The notes below the pieces were generated by a model. That model did not search any database and was not told where the DNA came from. It was given only the letters and a program-made list of their open reading frames with translations. DNA of 64,000 nt. It comes from Sialis fuliginosa. Its lineage: Eukaryota > Arthropoda > Insecta > Megaloptera > Sialidae. The stretch covers positions 28,706,001-28,770,000 of the forward strand of contig OY540810.1 in the NCBI GenBank assembly GCA_961205875.1. Direction: 5' to 3'. Positions 1 through 11,200 of the stretch are shown here, in pieces; position 1 is the first letter of the stretch, and each line of letters opens with the position of its first letter. The position numbers and the translations under genes were made by a program.

Positions 1-636
1 ACTGGCGTCACATGGCGCTAGTATCACTTTATTTTGAATTTACTGCTGTCTGTATGCGCATGCCAGTACACATTTGAAATTTTTTATTGTTTGACATTTT
101 GTAAAACAATTAAAATGTTTTTGTAAAAGTAGTTTACGTTCGTTTGATTAGAAAATGATTGATTAATGTTAATAAATAATGTTATTTTACTGTTGTGTAC
201 CGTTATGGCATATTCATTAATAACAAAAATACATAAATAATGTATTATAAACCGTTGGAGTCGGAGTATAGACTATGTGCACGATAGGTATTCATAAAAC
301 AACAACGCCTAGGGACGCCAGTCATGAACTAAAATTTAAAACGCGCTAAATTTGAATACGCTCCAATAATACAGCTGTTATTTTATAGATTAAATGATAT
401 TTGTTCATTAAAAAATTTCGCGGTATAAATAATAAAAAGAAAGATCAGTGCGATCAGTACTTCATTATTGTCCGCTAGCGGCGCTAGTAGGCTTCGTGCT
501 AATGAATACATGAGAGTTGCCTATCTATAGTATTTATTTATCTATGTATTATGTATGATGCATAAAAGAATGAAAGTTAATTCGTTGTTTAGTTTGACAA
601 CATTTTCATAAACAAATATTTCTTTTATTTAAAAAT
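1..636. other. 5' flank of mRpL19, no gene seen
   Basis: I see no coding exon or RNA gene in this stretch. It is AT-rich and must hold the mRpL19 promoter just upstream of the ATG at 637, but no TATA box or other clear core element stands out. The decamer GGCGCTAGTA occurs near both ends (about 14 and 481), without further structure. Confidence 0.4.
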
Positions 637-2015
637 ATGTCGAACTCTGAACGATTATTAATAAAAACACTATCTAAAAATATACAAATTTTAAAAGCAA
701 ATGCTAACTTTTCAAGGGGTACGTATGAAATAATATGAAAATGATTAAAAATAAATTTGAGGTTATATTTTTTCAGGACAATTTTTATATAGATATACAA
801 CAGCTGCGAAACTTGTAGAAAATACAAACAATCCTATTGAACAAAAGAAATTAGAAGTACCAGAAAGACTTCGATTTACTTACCGAGAATTTTTTCCAGA
901 TCCTAACCCCAAATGGAGAAATTTAGTTCGTGAAAAATTAGAACGTAGTGATATGATAAAGCGAAGGGCCTATGTAGATATTCCTGAATTTTATGTTGGT
1001 TAGTTTCTAATAACATTATTTTAATAATTATAATTTGAAAATATTATTTTTTAGGGTCTATCCTTGCTGTCACAACATCTGATATTCATTCAAAAGGAAA
1101 AACAAATAGATTTGTCGGCATTTGCATAGATCGGCAAGGATGTGGTTTGAGATCAAATTTTCTTTTACGTAATGTAATAGATCATCAAGGTATCGAAATC
1201 CTTTATGAAATATATGATCCGACAATACAGAAAATAGAAGTGCTGAAATTAGAAAAAAGACTCGATGATAAACTGTATTATTTAAGAGATGCATTACCAG
1301 AGTATAGTACGTTTGATGTAAACATAGAGCCTGAGTTCATACCAGAAAATGCTCCTGTACCAATCAATACAATTAAGGTATATAATAATTTAATAAGTCA
1401 CATGCTCTATATTAATTTGAATGAAAAATAAGATAAGAAAACATATGCTGCTAGAATTTAGTATAAATGTTACACCGAATCTGTGAAATTGCTTATTACA
1501 TGGAATGGGCAAAAAAATTGCCTATTTCATGAAGTGTAAGCCAATTGCTTTATTCATGAATTAGGTGGTACATCATGGAAACAAGATTATTTTAGTCTTT
1601 TGATGCCTAATTCACACACTCGGCAGATAATTTGCCTAATTCATGAATGAAGTAACTGCCTTGCACTTTTCATGAATTAGGTAATTTTTTACCCATTCCA
1701 TATAATCATCAATTTCACGGATTCAGTGTAACATATACATGTTTATTTTTACTTTAGGTTAAGTTGAAACCGAAGCCTTGGCTAGAAAAGTGGGCACGTC
1801 AAGATTTGAAAGGTGTAGAAAAAATAGTTAGAGACCACAGACGCGATCAACCTTGGGAGAAATATGATTTAATGAAAACTTATAAGTCGACTATACCCGA
1901 GGAAGAACAAAAGAGTGTTTTCGCTGAAGTTTATTCACAATTACATCAACTAGAACTCACGAGAAAGAAGCTTAAGAGTAAACGCACTTTTGTATTGCCG
2001 AAAAAACTAGCTTAG
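637..2015 (+). CDS. mRpL19: Mitochondrial large ribosomal subunit protein bL19m
   Basis: Structural protein of the mitochondrial 39S ribosomal subunit, nuclear-encoded. Four exons join in frame: 637-718, 777-998, 1055-1377 and 1758-2015, giving 294 aa, close to the usual ~290 aa. The N-terminus is basic and hydroxylated, as expected of a matrix-targeting peptide. The bL19 core is easily recognised: residues near [13 protein letters not shown], then [20 protein letters not shown], which is nearly invariant in animal bL19m, and KPKPWLEKW at the start of the last exon. The start was chosen because it is the first ATG in the frame and begins a targeting-like leader; the exon 1 donor is GTACGT. 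Intron 3 carries a palindromic element. The gene converges on Fip1. The product is secure; the exact 5' end is inferred. Confidence 0.95.
1467..1734. mobile_element. Palindromic MITE in mRpL19 intron 3
   Basis: Inverted ends at 1471-1491 and 1710-1730 (TACACCGAATCTGTGAAATT against its imperfect complement, 2 mismatches) extend about 4 bp outward through ATGT/ACAT. Inner segments are also inverted: TGGAATGGG near 1500 against CCCATTCCA near 1692. The whole ~265 bp could therefore fold into one hairpin. There is no coding capacity. No convincing target duplication was found, so the superfamily is open. Confidence 0.7.
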
Positions 2016-2836
2016 AATCTTTTATATCTGTATCAAATGCTTATAGTTAAATATAACAATATTTAAAAGTATATTTAAATTATTTGAATTAAATAATAAT
2101 TTTCAATAATTACAATAAAATTAATTTAATCAAGACATTTAGAACCCGCGCGCACATGCTATTAAATAATCGTGGCAATTAAAGAATGCAACCAGTCCTA
2201 TTTCCTAGCGATTAAATTATCACAGAAAGAAGTTAATGGAAATTAACACGCACTCCCCTCCCACGCTCATTCCCCCCGCACACTGTCATTTTTAAACTTC
2301 ATATTACTATTAAAATTTCATGTCAGTAGAATGTATAAAATATATTATAATCTATTCAATTAATTTAATATAATTACAAAATAATAATAATTTAAGGTTT
2401 AAAAACAATGATAGGAGTCGAATTTTATTACTAAATTTTACCCCCTATCACAAATTATTATCATTACAAAATTACATTTATTTTGCAATACTGATAACAT
2501 AATATATTTTATATATTTTACCTATTATACTGACACAAAATTTAAAAATGACACGTGTCTGGAAATTATGTAACCAAATGTTCCATCCTCAAGGTAACCG
2601 ATAGCTTAAACACAAAAGGTGTTTGGTGCCAGACTAAAACGTTACTATTTCTTAAACTATCACGAAATTGTAGGTGTGATATTACAATCATGTTAAATAC
2701 AAAAACAGTCGTCTATGTGCTAATAGTTTAATTTAATTAATGAAAAATAAAGAAAAAACATAAATGAAAAACATAATCAATAAACAACTTCACTTAATAA
2801 AACAATATTTTTATTCAATAAACAATGCTCCGATTA
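2016..2836. repeat. Convergent 3' spacer with an inverted repeat
   Basis: This spacer separates the converging mRpL19 and Fip1 genes and holds no coding exon. An inverted pair, TGTCATTTTTAAA near 2284 and its complement near 2541, could bound a ~270-bp MITE-like element, but flanking duplications are not clear. A reverse-strand AATAAA near 2812 is a plausible Fip1 polyadenylation signal. Confidence 0.4.
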
Positions 2837-5022
2837 CTATTCGCTTTCACTTTCGTGACGTTTGGACTTCTTTTTCTTGTGTGAACGATGATTAGGTGAC
2901 CGCGACCGGCTTTTATGCCTGCGTGATCTACTTCTAGACCTCTCTCTTCGATGGGATCTGTAATACATATAAAAAAATTACAACTAAAAATTGGGACTTA
3001 GAATTTCAAACTAACTTAACCATTAAGGGTTAATAAAAATAATTAAATAATCTAATAATACCATGAAAATATTTTAACACGAAAACAATTAATATAAAAA
3101 ATCAGTTAACATGAAATAACAATTTAATCTCAACAAAATATATACAAGCTGCCGCGTGTCACCAAATTTTTTTGATTGTTTGACACTGTAATGAATTGTT
3201 TACCCCTTGTACTGTTTTTGTTTTTTTGTATAATTCTTTTTAAAATATTTATGTCCTCATTGTTTCGTGTTAAACGATTTCCACACTAGTACCTTTCTCT
3301 ATTATATCTTTCTGGCTTTTCAGAGTAATCTCTGCTACGCCTTTCGCGGCTCGGTGAATCTTCTTTCAAATCTCGATTCTTAAATCCGTCCTAAAAAAAC
3401 AATTCAAACAATATATTACAATACGTAACTTTCTTAAGAGAGTAACAAAATTTTTTAAAGAAAAGGAATTTTGGAAATATTTTTTAACACCTGCGATAAA
3501 CTGTCAACCATTGGGGAAGTAACATCTGACCTAGGATTACTGGGCGCTCCCTCCAACGGTATTCCAGGTGGCCCCAAACGAGGTGGACCAACACCAATAG
3601 GTGTTATAGTTGAAATTACTTCCTTAGGTTCAGTTGGAGCCCACGTCGGATCTAAAAGCAACAAATTTATTAAAATAAAAACATATATATCATTTTTTTT
3701 TAAATACCCTCATAAAAAAGTACTACCTACCCCACTGTTGTTCTTGAGTAGGTTCGTAATGGTAATAAGGATCGGCTTCTGAGTTATAGAACTCTCCGGG
3801 GTAATTAGGCTCGAAGGCAGGCGGTGCGATAGGTTCCTCAAACGCAGCTCCTGCTGGAGGGGGTACACTCACATCAGGAAATGCTGGCATTTTGCGACTG
3901 TATTCTCGCCTATCTGCTGTCATTACCTATGTGATATTTAATATAAATAATAATTTCAGAAAACCCTTGTTAATCCTGTGTTCATATTTAACAAAAGAAA
4001 AATTGTCTTATTTTTCATCATTAATACAAGTTAACTTACTTGAATAACATTTTCTTTTGGTGGCGGAGTCGCTTTTAAATTTTCACCTACACGACGACTG
4101 GCTAGTCCGGAATTTCCTCCAATGACATCAATGGCCCCCATCATTCTTCTCCCTGGAGGAGGACCTGCTTTACGAGGCCCTGTATAAGCTCCTGAATATT
4201 TACTATTATCGTTAGTTATGCCTGTTGTTGACCGTATTAAATTACCAGGGTTCATTGGTAACAATCCAGCCCCAGATTCATGCACTCTCATTCTTTTTTG
4301 ACGTTCACAATAAGCTCTCCATGTATCTTCATTGAAACCATAATTGAAATAATCTAAAATAAAAATTATTTACTTTTTGTCACTAACGAATTGTACAAAT
4401 AGAATTTTTTTTTACAATACCTGTAATATCTGCACCAGGTTTTCTCCACGGTTTATCTTCCAATGAATCTAAATTAAATTCCTGAGCCGATGTGCCATTA
4501 ATAGTTCCAATAGATTCAAATTCATCTATTGAAAATTTACCCGGCTGTGATTTGGTCTTTTCACCTACCCCAGCACCCGGTTGTGCTAAACCTCCCCTTT
4601 TAATATTCAAACTTGTGTATGTAGGATTGGTTTTAATATCACCAATAACAACGTTGACATCATCATCACTATCATCTTCGTCTGAATCTTTATCATCTGT
4701 TTGTTGACCGTTTTCTTGCTCTCCATTAATTTCTTCTGAAATACCTGGTGTAGAATCTTCTATATCAGGTGGAGGCGGTAGTTCTGACTGGTTTTGATCC
4801 TAAATTATACCAATTGACTTGTGTTATTAAAATACGTTAAATAATGCACTTTAAAAATGAAATATATATATATACCCCATTTTCTGTATAATCGAGTTCA
4901 GCTCCTGGCGGAGCATCTGTAAGCTCGGAAGGAGGATTTTTATTTTCATTATTTTCTTCGGGAGGTTCGGGATTAGAATCTCCGTACAACCAACTATCTT
5001 CGTTACCTGAATCGTCAGCCAT
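2837..5022 (-). CDS. Fip1: Pre-mRNA 3'-end processing factor FIP1
   Basis: Subunit of the nuclear CPSF complex that binds U-rich RNA and recruits poly(A) polymerase. Seven exons on the reverse strand (5022-4876, 4799-4421, 4353-4040, 3926-3731, 3651-3491, 3390-3293, 2957-2837) join in frame to about 471 aa. The acidic N-terminus ([14 protein letters not shown]) is followed by an Asp-rich stretch. The diagnostic Fip1 motif spans the exon 2/3 junction: [13 protein letters not shown], then [16 protein letters not shown]. After it come Pro/Gly-rich segments and an Arg/Ser and Lys-rich tail ([16 protein letters not shown]) ending in SESE. The exon 5 donor is GTGTTA, the weakest site in the model; without it the frame reads into a stop at 3455, so an intron-retained short isoform is possible. 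Fip1 is divergent from RpS8. Confidence 0.92.
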
Positions 5023-5613
5023 TTTCAACACATTTTAATTTTAAAAGAAACATGTAGTCGGTTATGAAGAAAACTTCTTACACTGTCGTGTACATACATA
5101 CATATATGGCATATATGTAATTTTTAAATTTTTGGTTGTATTCCATGATAAATTTTTTTTAAGTGAAGTTTAATTTAAAATTCTAAACAAACTGAATTAC
5201 TAAAATGAATGATTTTTTCAGTTAGTGTTGTCTTTATTGAATTTTTAATGATTTAAAAACATTAATATTCGATTAATTCTAATATAAGACTACCTAGGCT
5301 GTGTCGGCTGTGTCTATATTTTTAAATTTATCCTAAATACCTTATATACAATAAGTTATGTTAATAAAAATAGTAAAAGGTATGGTAATAACCATGGGGG
5401 TAATAAAAATGATAATATCAAAATTATTATTGATTTAATTAGAATTTAGAAATCAATTCACTGCAAGAATTTTAAAAATTCACTGTATTTCAAATAAATT
5501 AACGGCACTGACGTGATATGCTGGGTGCTTGTGCGATGTTCATGTCATTCATGTGGTCATGTGACTGATTTCACGCAGGCGCTTCCGTTTCAGTTCTTTA
5601 GTTCGTCGGCAAA
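5023..5613. promoter_or_regulatory. Divergent promoter between Fip1 and RpS8
   Basis: Two essential genes start back to back across 590 bp. A palindromic E-box-like site, GTCATGTGAC, lies at 5556-5565. The stretch CTTCCGTTTC at about 5582-5591, shortly before the RpS8 ATG, is pyrimidine-rich and resembles the terminal oligopyrimidine start of ribosomal protein mRNAs. The transcription starts are inferred, not visible. Confidence 0.5.
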
Positions 5614-7191
5614 ATGGGTAAGTACATGTGTCTAATCAAAATTTTTATTTATCCAAATCCATCTTTTAATAAAAAGTACATTCCTAAAAATTATTTATCT
5701 AGACAAATCATCCTGATGCTTTCGTTTTACTATATGTATTTATTTATTTAATTAATGGATGACAGTTGAAAAAAATGTAAATCTAAAATATAAACATGTT
5801 AGACTTAATATTTGTGAAAATATTTTTTTATAATGCATATTATGATGAGCAACCTTACCTACTCTGACTTGTCGTGCTGACGACACAAATATTCCACAGC
5901 GTTCTGAAGTACATGAAAAATATCAAAAGTTGGTAATCAATATGTGATAGTGTACTGTAAGAAATTTAACTTCCAGGTATTAGCCGGGATCATTGGCATA
6001 AACGACGAGCTACGGGTGGTAAAAGAAAACCACTACGTAAGAAGAGGAAGTTTGAATTGGGAAGACCAGCTGCTAACACCAAAGTAAGTTTGTACCAAAA
6101 TAAATGTTCAAACATTTTTAAATAAAACATTCTCTTCTATGCAGCTTGGACCACAACGTATTCACTACGTTCGTACACGAGGAGGTAACACTAAATATCG
6201 TGCTCTCCGTCTTGACACAGGGAACTTTTCGTGGGGTTCAGAATGTTGTACACGTAAATCTCGTATTATAGATGTCGTATATAACGCTAGCAACAATGAA
6301 TTGGTTCGTACTAAAACGTTAGTAAAGAATGCTATTGTTGTTATTGATGCGACACCATTCAGACATTGGTATGAGGCTCATTACATTCTACCTTTAGGTA
6401 GAAAGCGAGGAGCTAAACTGGTAAGTTTATTTCTTAATAGGTAAATTGCTTAAATCTTTCACATGCCAAAATTAATATTAAATGTGCTTCTCTTTAACTC
6501 TAGATAGATAACCATAATGAGTACGTCGATTCGATGTAGGTTATCTAACTAGGGTTAAGAGGGTTTATGAAGTGTTGAAGCATTAATTAATTTCTAAATG
6601 ATGACCATAAGCGTGTCATTTGATTTTTAATGATAAGAAAATTAATTGAAAACACTGATACCATTTTTTTCTTTATATTATAACGTTTCACTTTACATTA
6701 AGAAATTAATATACTATTATTATCGTAGACTGAAGCTGAAGAAGTAATGTTCAATAAAAAACGTAGCGAGAAAGCTACTAAGAAATTTACCACCCGACAA
6801 AGGACCGCAAAAGTTGAACCCGCTTTAGAAGAACAGTTCTCTACCGGTCGTTTATTAGGTGAGTTATCATTTCAACTTAAAATAAAACTAATAATATAAT
6901 AATAATTATAGTGATGAAATACTTAAAGCGAGATCTAAAATTACTGGTGAAGTTCGTCTTGAATCGATCCTATTTGTTCAATGACTGGCTTGTCATAGTT
7001 ACTCTGAATTTTTAATATTATAGATTATATCAATTATATTAGTTATAAGCATGATGTTGATATTTGTTAATTTTTTTATAGCGTGTATATCGTCCAGACC
7101 CGGACAGTGCGGTCGTTCTGACGGGTACATTCTTGAGGGCAAAGAATTAGAGTTCTACATGCGTAAAGCTAAGTCTAAGAAAGTGAAGTAA
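5614..7191 (+). CDS. RpS8: Small ribosomal subunit protein eS8
   Basis: Cytosolic 40S subunit protein. Five exons (5614-5617, 5977-6083, 6145-6420, 6729-6858, 7082-7191) join in phase to 208 aa, exactly the length of the human protein. Exon 1 codes only ATGG. The hallmark start [20 protein letters not shown] is intact, as are the basic RNA-binding stretches and the C-terminus ending [18 protein letters not shown] lies at 7208-7213 just after the stop. The tiny first coding exon and the snoRNA-bearing introns are typical of ribosomal protein genes. No anomaly seen. Confidence 0.98.
5838..5911 (+). ncRNA. Candidate box C/D snoRNA in RpS8 intron 1
   Basis: Box C ATGATGA lies at 5842-5848 and box D CTGA at 5904-5907. 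An internal D' box CTGA (5863-5866) and C'-like TGACGA (5878-5883) sit at normal spacing. A short terminal stem can form between TATT before box C and AGTA after box D. Size (~70 nt), position inside a ribosomal protein intron and box order all fit. I could not match either guide stretch (upstream of D' or D) to a rRNA site from memory, so the target is unknown. Confidence 0.5.
6494..6558 (+). ncRNA. Strong intronic hairpin in RpS8 intron 3
   Basis: Arms 6494-6513 and 6539-6558 pair over 20 positions with one A-A mismatch and one G-U, around a 25-nt loop. Size and perfection resemble a pre-miRNA, or a very short palindromic repeat. Function is not established. It lies on the sense strand of a highly transcribed host intron. 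Confidence 0.35.
6594..6664 (+). ncRNA. Weak box C/D snoRNA candidate in RpS8 intron 3
   Basis: Box C ATGATGA at 6598-6604 and box D CTGA at 6655-6658 bracket about 50 nt. The eight bases just upstream of box D (TGAAAACA) would pair with TGTTTTCA, a segment I recall as conserved in 18S rRNA. No terminal stem is visible and the complement is short, so this is only a candidate. Confidence 0.25.
6905..7013 (+). ncRNA. SNORD46: Box C/D snoRNA, SNORD46/snR63 type, in RpS8 intron 4
   Basis: Box C GTGATGA at 6911-6917 and box D CTGA at 7004-7007 are 97 nt apart. The 12 nt directly upstream of box D (GTCATAGTTACT) are exactly complementary to AGTAACTATGAC, the universally conserved loop of helix 69 in large-subunit rRNA. 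By the D+5 rule the base opposite T6999 is the A before C in AGTAAC. That is the known methylated adenosine guided by SNORD46 in vertebrates (also hosted by RPS8) and by snR63 in yeast (Am2256). An external AT-rich stem may form from flanks near 6893-6899 and 7015-7022. Guide and host identity together make this the best-supported RNA gene here. Confidence 0.85.
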
Positions 7192-8233
7192 GGTAAATTG
7201 TAATGTGAATAAATGTTTTATTCACGAAAAAAGTGTTTTATTTATTTCGTTACCTTTTGTAAGACATTTTCAGTAGCCATACCGAATACTCAGCCGAAGC
7301 AAATACATGTACCTGTTATTTTTTAAATAAAAGTTAAAGATTGTTTTTAGTTTTTTTTTTATTCTTTATTTTCACTTTAAATAAATATATACATTTTTGT
7401 ATGTAAAAGATAATATTAACTCAATAACAGAAATATTTATTCTCCATATATTTCAGCCAGTCAATATTTGCTGAAACAGTCGTAGAAGCGTAATCAACAC
7501 TTGCGTAATAGGATCTCAATGATTATTTTTTTAAAGAACAAAATTTTAGTATAATCTTATATTTTTGTTTTTCTATAAAGTTTATATAAAAATATTTTTT
7601 TTTAGCATTTCTGAATTAATTTATAATATTCAACTAGCAGTTTCTAAATAGGAAGCAAAATAATTCAAATCCCAGTGATAAAAAAAATGTATTTCTTTAC
7701 ATGCATCATTTTTATTTCCAATCTTCATTGTTCAGCTAAAAATAACACATAGGAGTTATACTATTTAATTATTGCAGAAAAATGTAACTAAAATAAAGAG
7801 CCCAGATGCCAAAATGAAAAAGTCAATTCTTTGTTAAATTACCGATTTTAATAATATTTTTGCATTACTATCTTTATACTTGTCTAAAAAAAATTTAAAA
7901 GTCGTGTATGGGTGATTTAGAGTTAACACCAAAATTAATCTCAACAGATTTCAGCAAAACTTCACGTTGGTACTTTTTTAATAAAATCAAACAAAATTTT
8001 AGAAAACACACCTTGGCTATTTATGTAATAACTTAATTTTTAAAACGATTAGTCTTGCAAACTAAAAAAACATGTTTATGTTTTCTATTTGCTTACAATA
8101 TCTATATTTTTTTAACTTATATTTTTTTTGGCTTCTGAGTAATTAAAATTATTTATCAGGTAAGTATTGCAAAAAAAGTTTTCTCTCACTGTTAGATATT
8201 TGAAGACTACAACTATTTCATGTTATCTTTTTC
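7192..8233. other. Spacer between RpS8 and XNP 3' ends
   Basis: Strongly AT-rich, with frequent stops in all frames. I see no coding exon, RNA gene or clear inverted-repeat element. It must contain the 3' UTRs of the convergent RpS8 and XNP genes. Confidence 0.5.
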
Positions 8234-11200
8234 CTAATTATCAGTTACATTTCTGAAAGTGTCCATTAACTTTAATTGTAAATAACTACCTTCAAACAAA
8301 TCTTCATTGTATGATATCATCCCTGCACTTTCATCAATATAGGCATTAATAAATTCAGTTAAGTCTATTATATCACCTGATTCTCTTAAATAAATAAATA
8401 AAAATTGAAAAAATAATTTTTTTTTAATGATAAATGTTTTACCTGATGACATTATCAATAGCTTCTTGTATTGAATCTATCTGTACATAATTTCTTTGAA
8501 CATTCCTTGAAAATAAAAAAAAATGAATTCGACAAATATTTAATTAATAATATTATTCCAAGTTAGCAGCGGATCTATAGAGTTGTTGCACGACCTCCCT
8601 GAAGTAAAAATTAATGTGATGACTTTTTGATAAAAAGCAAATTAATATATGGAAAACCATGCTGATACGAATTCCTAGATCCGCCACTGTTCCCAGTATA
8701 ATTTACTTACATTGGTATATTGCTAGGTATGTACTCAATGTTATTATTACTGGTCGCTGTAAAATAAATACATAAAAAGATTAAATTATCACATATTACC
8801 CAGTATAGTTAAAAAAAAAAAACAGTTTAATCTACCAAAAAATGTATGCTCTATTTAAATGGTAATGGAGTACATAAAGATGCTCCTAGTATCCTAATGT
8901 TAAAAGTTTGATCTTATCTAACATTTTGTTTTTTGATAAACAAAGTTATTTTTTCATTTGATATTTACAGAAAATCGATGTTAAAATTTTGATGTTTATA
9001 CAAGATATATTTTAAACATTTATAATTAAAATCACGTTCAGAAAGTGTAATTTATATCAGAAAAATTATACTAGGGCTTTGAACCGTTATTTTTTTCGTT
9101 CCGGTTCGAGTAAAAAAATATATTTCGGTTCTGGTTTTTGTTCCGAAAAAAATAACGGTTTTTTCGGTTTTCGGTTCAGCCCTGAGTGATTAATAAAAAA
9201 ATAAAAATATTTGTATTAAACAAATTTTTTCTACCATAATGTAGAACATTTTATGGTACTTGTATGATAATCCGAACAATTGAAATGGGAAATAAGATCA
9301 TGTTAACGCACGTATTTTAACATGTACTGAACCGTATCAACCGATATTTTTATTTCGGTTCTGTTCTGGCAAAAAATAACGGTTTTCGGTTCAGTTCCGG
9401 TTCGAAGCCCTGAATTATATACACAAATAAAGAGAAATGTAAGATGTGAATATCGTTTTCCAAATAGTATTAAATTATTTAAATGTAATACTAATAATAG
9501 AATTTAAAAAGCATCAGAGGGAGTATTTAAAAACAAATTAAACATACTTGGAAACTGTACGAAACTGTTAAACATTGGCAGAACAACAGTATTTTTACGT
9601 TCTTCTTCCTCTTTAAACTCTTTCCAAGCTGCTGCACGCTCCTCCAAGCTCAGTTCCTCTTGAGACTGGTTCTGCAGAAGCTCATTGTGCACATGGTAAC
9701 CCCAGACATATGAAGAAAAGTTCTGTAAGGTCGTAGCTAAGATACGGTCATTTGGGAGTATTGGAACAGGCCGTTCTGTATCTGTATCTGTGTACCTATA
9801 ATCAGACGATATTTTTGATTTTGATACAAAAAAATTGAGTTATAAGATATTCTTTAGCTGTTAAGTATACTTATAGTCTGGACGTTACGAGCTTCTACCT
9901 TCCACTTTGTAATAAGAACATGAAAATTGATAGTCGTAAATCAAAGCTTTCTTTTGAAAAGGAAGATTTGATGCACAACTATACCAATTTTCATGTTTTT
10001 ATCACAAAGTCCTAGATTGAGTTGAAATAAAGTTTTTAACATTAGACTATTAAATAGTTATTCTAAATTTATGAAAAATTTAAGTTAAACTGAAGAATAT
10101 GCGAGCACATCACAAATTTCAAAAATCATGTGTCAATGTATAGAGCACGGACCCACTTTTAAAAAATGAAAACTTTTTGCAACTCATTCGACTTGAGAGA
10201 AACAGAAAAAGGTCACTTTGTGTTTTTACAGTTTTTTGTTTAGTACATTTATTTAAGATATGTTAGTAAAATAAATTTTTGAATGAAACACTTTTTTTTA
10301 AAATAAAAACCATGACATGACGGCAGCTGAATGTATGGGTATTTACCATTTTTTATTTATTTCACAGACAAATATGTGAAGTATGCACTTGTTTTCTGTT
10401 TTTATTAATAAATTACATCCTTAATGTTCTCATCTATATTAGTCACTTTCTTGGTATGTAATATTTTTTAATTTTTCTCGTGATTACCAAAACTCGGTCT
10501 GCAACCCACATTTTGAGAATCTCTGGTATAGAGTATAATGTGCAGTATCTATAGTAACATGTAAGAATTTTTATTTGACAGATTGAATCCCTGTTTTTAT
10601 ACTATATCAACCCCCAATAGATTGTCCTAACCAAGGACAGTTAACGCGTATATTATTAGAGCATCAACTCTATTCTGAATAACTAAATACGTAATATTTG
10701 ACAATTGTGACGTACCCGCATATTCTTCATTTTAGCCAAATTCAAATATAATATAATTATTTGACTTACTCATAAAGCTTTTGAATATCAGCACAGTCGT
10801 AATGTCGATTTATTTGAAGTTCATCAATAACTCGGCAAGCAACAGCTTGCTTTGTAACAGACCTTTCATAAATTTTTTGTTCCATTGTACCCTGAAGATA
10901 CAAACATAAGCTAAAATTTCTAACATAAATATCTACATTCTGCAAACCTAATAATAAATTTTTAATATCATTAATAATTTTTATTTCTCCAAAATTGTTT
11001 TAAAATTTAAATAGTGTTTTCATGAATTGATTTGCATTTTTTAAGTGAAAAATGCTTAAATAACTAATTTTAAAGACAATTATATACCTAATATTCTCAT
11101 CACATAATATTTTAAAAACTTTATTTATAAACAATAACTTACTTTTGAGACAAGCGTGTACACATAACAAGGTTTGGTTTGTCCGTATCGATACACTCTA

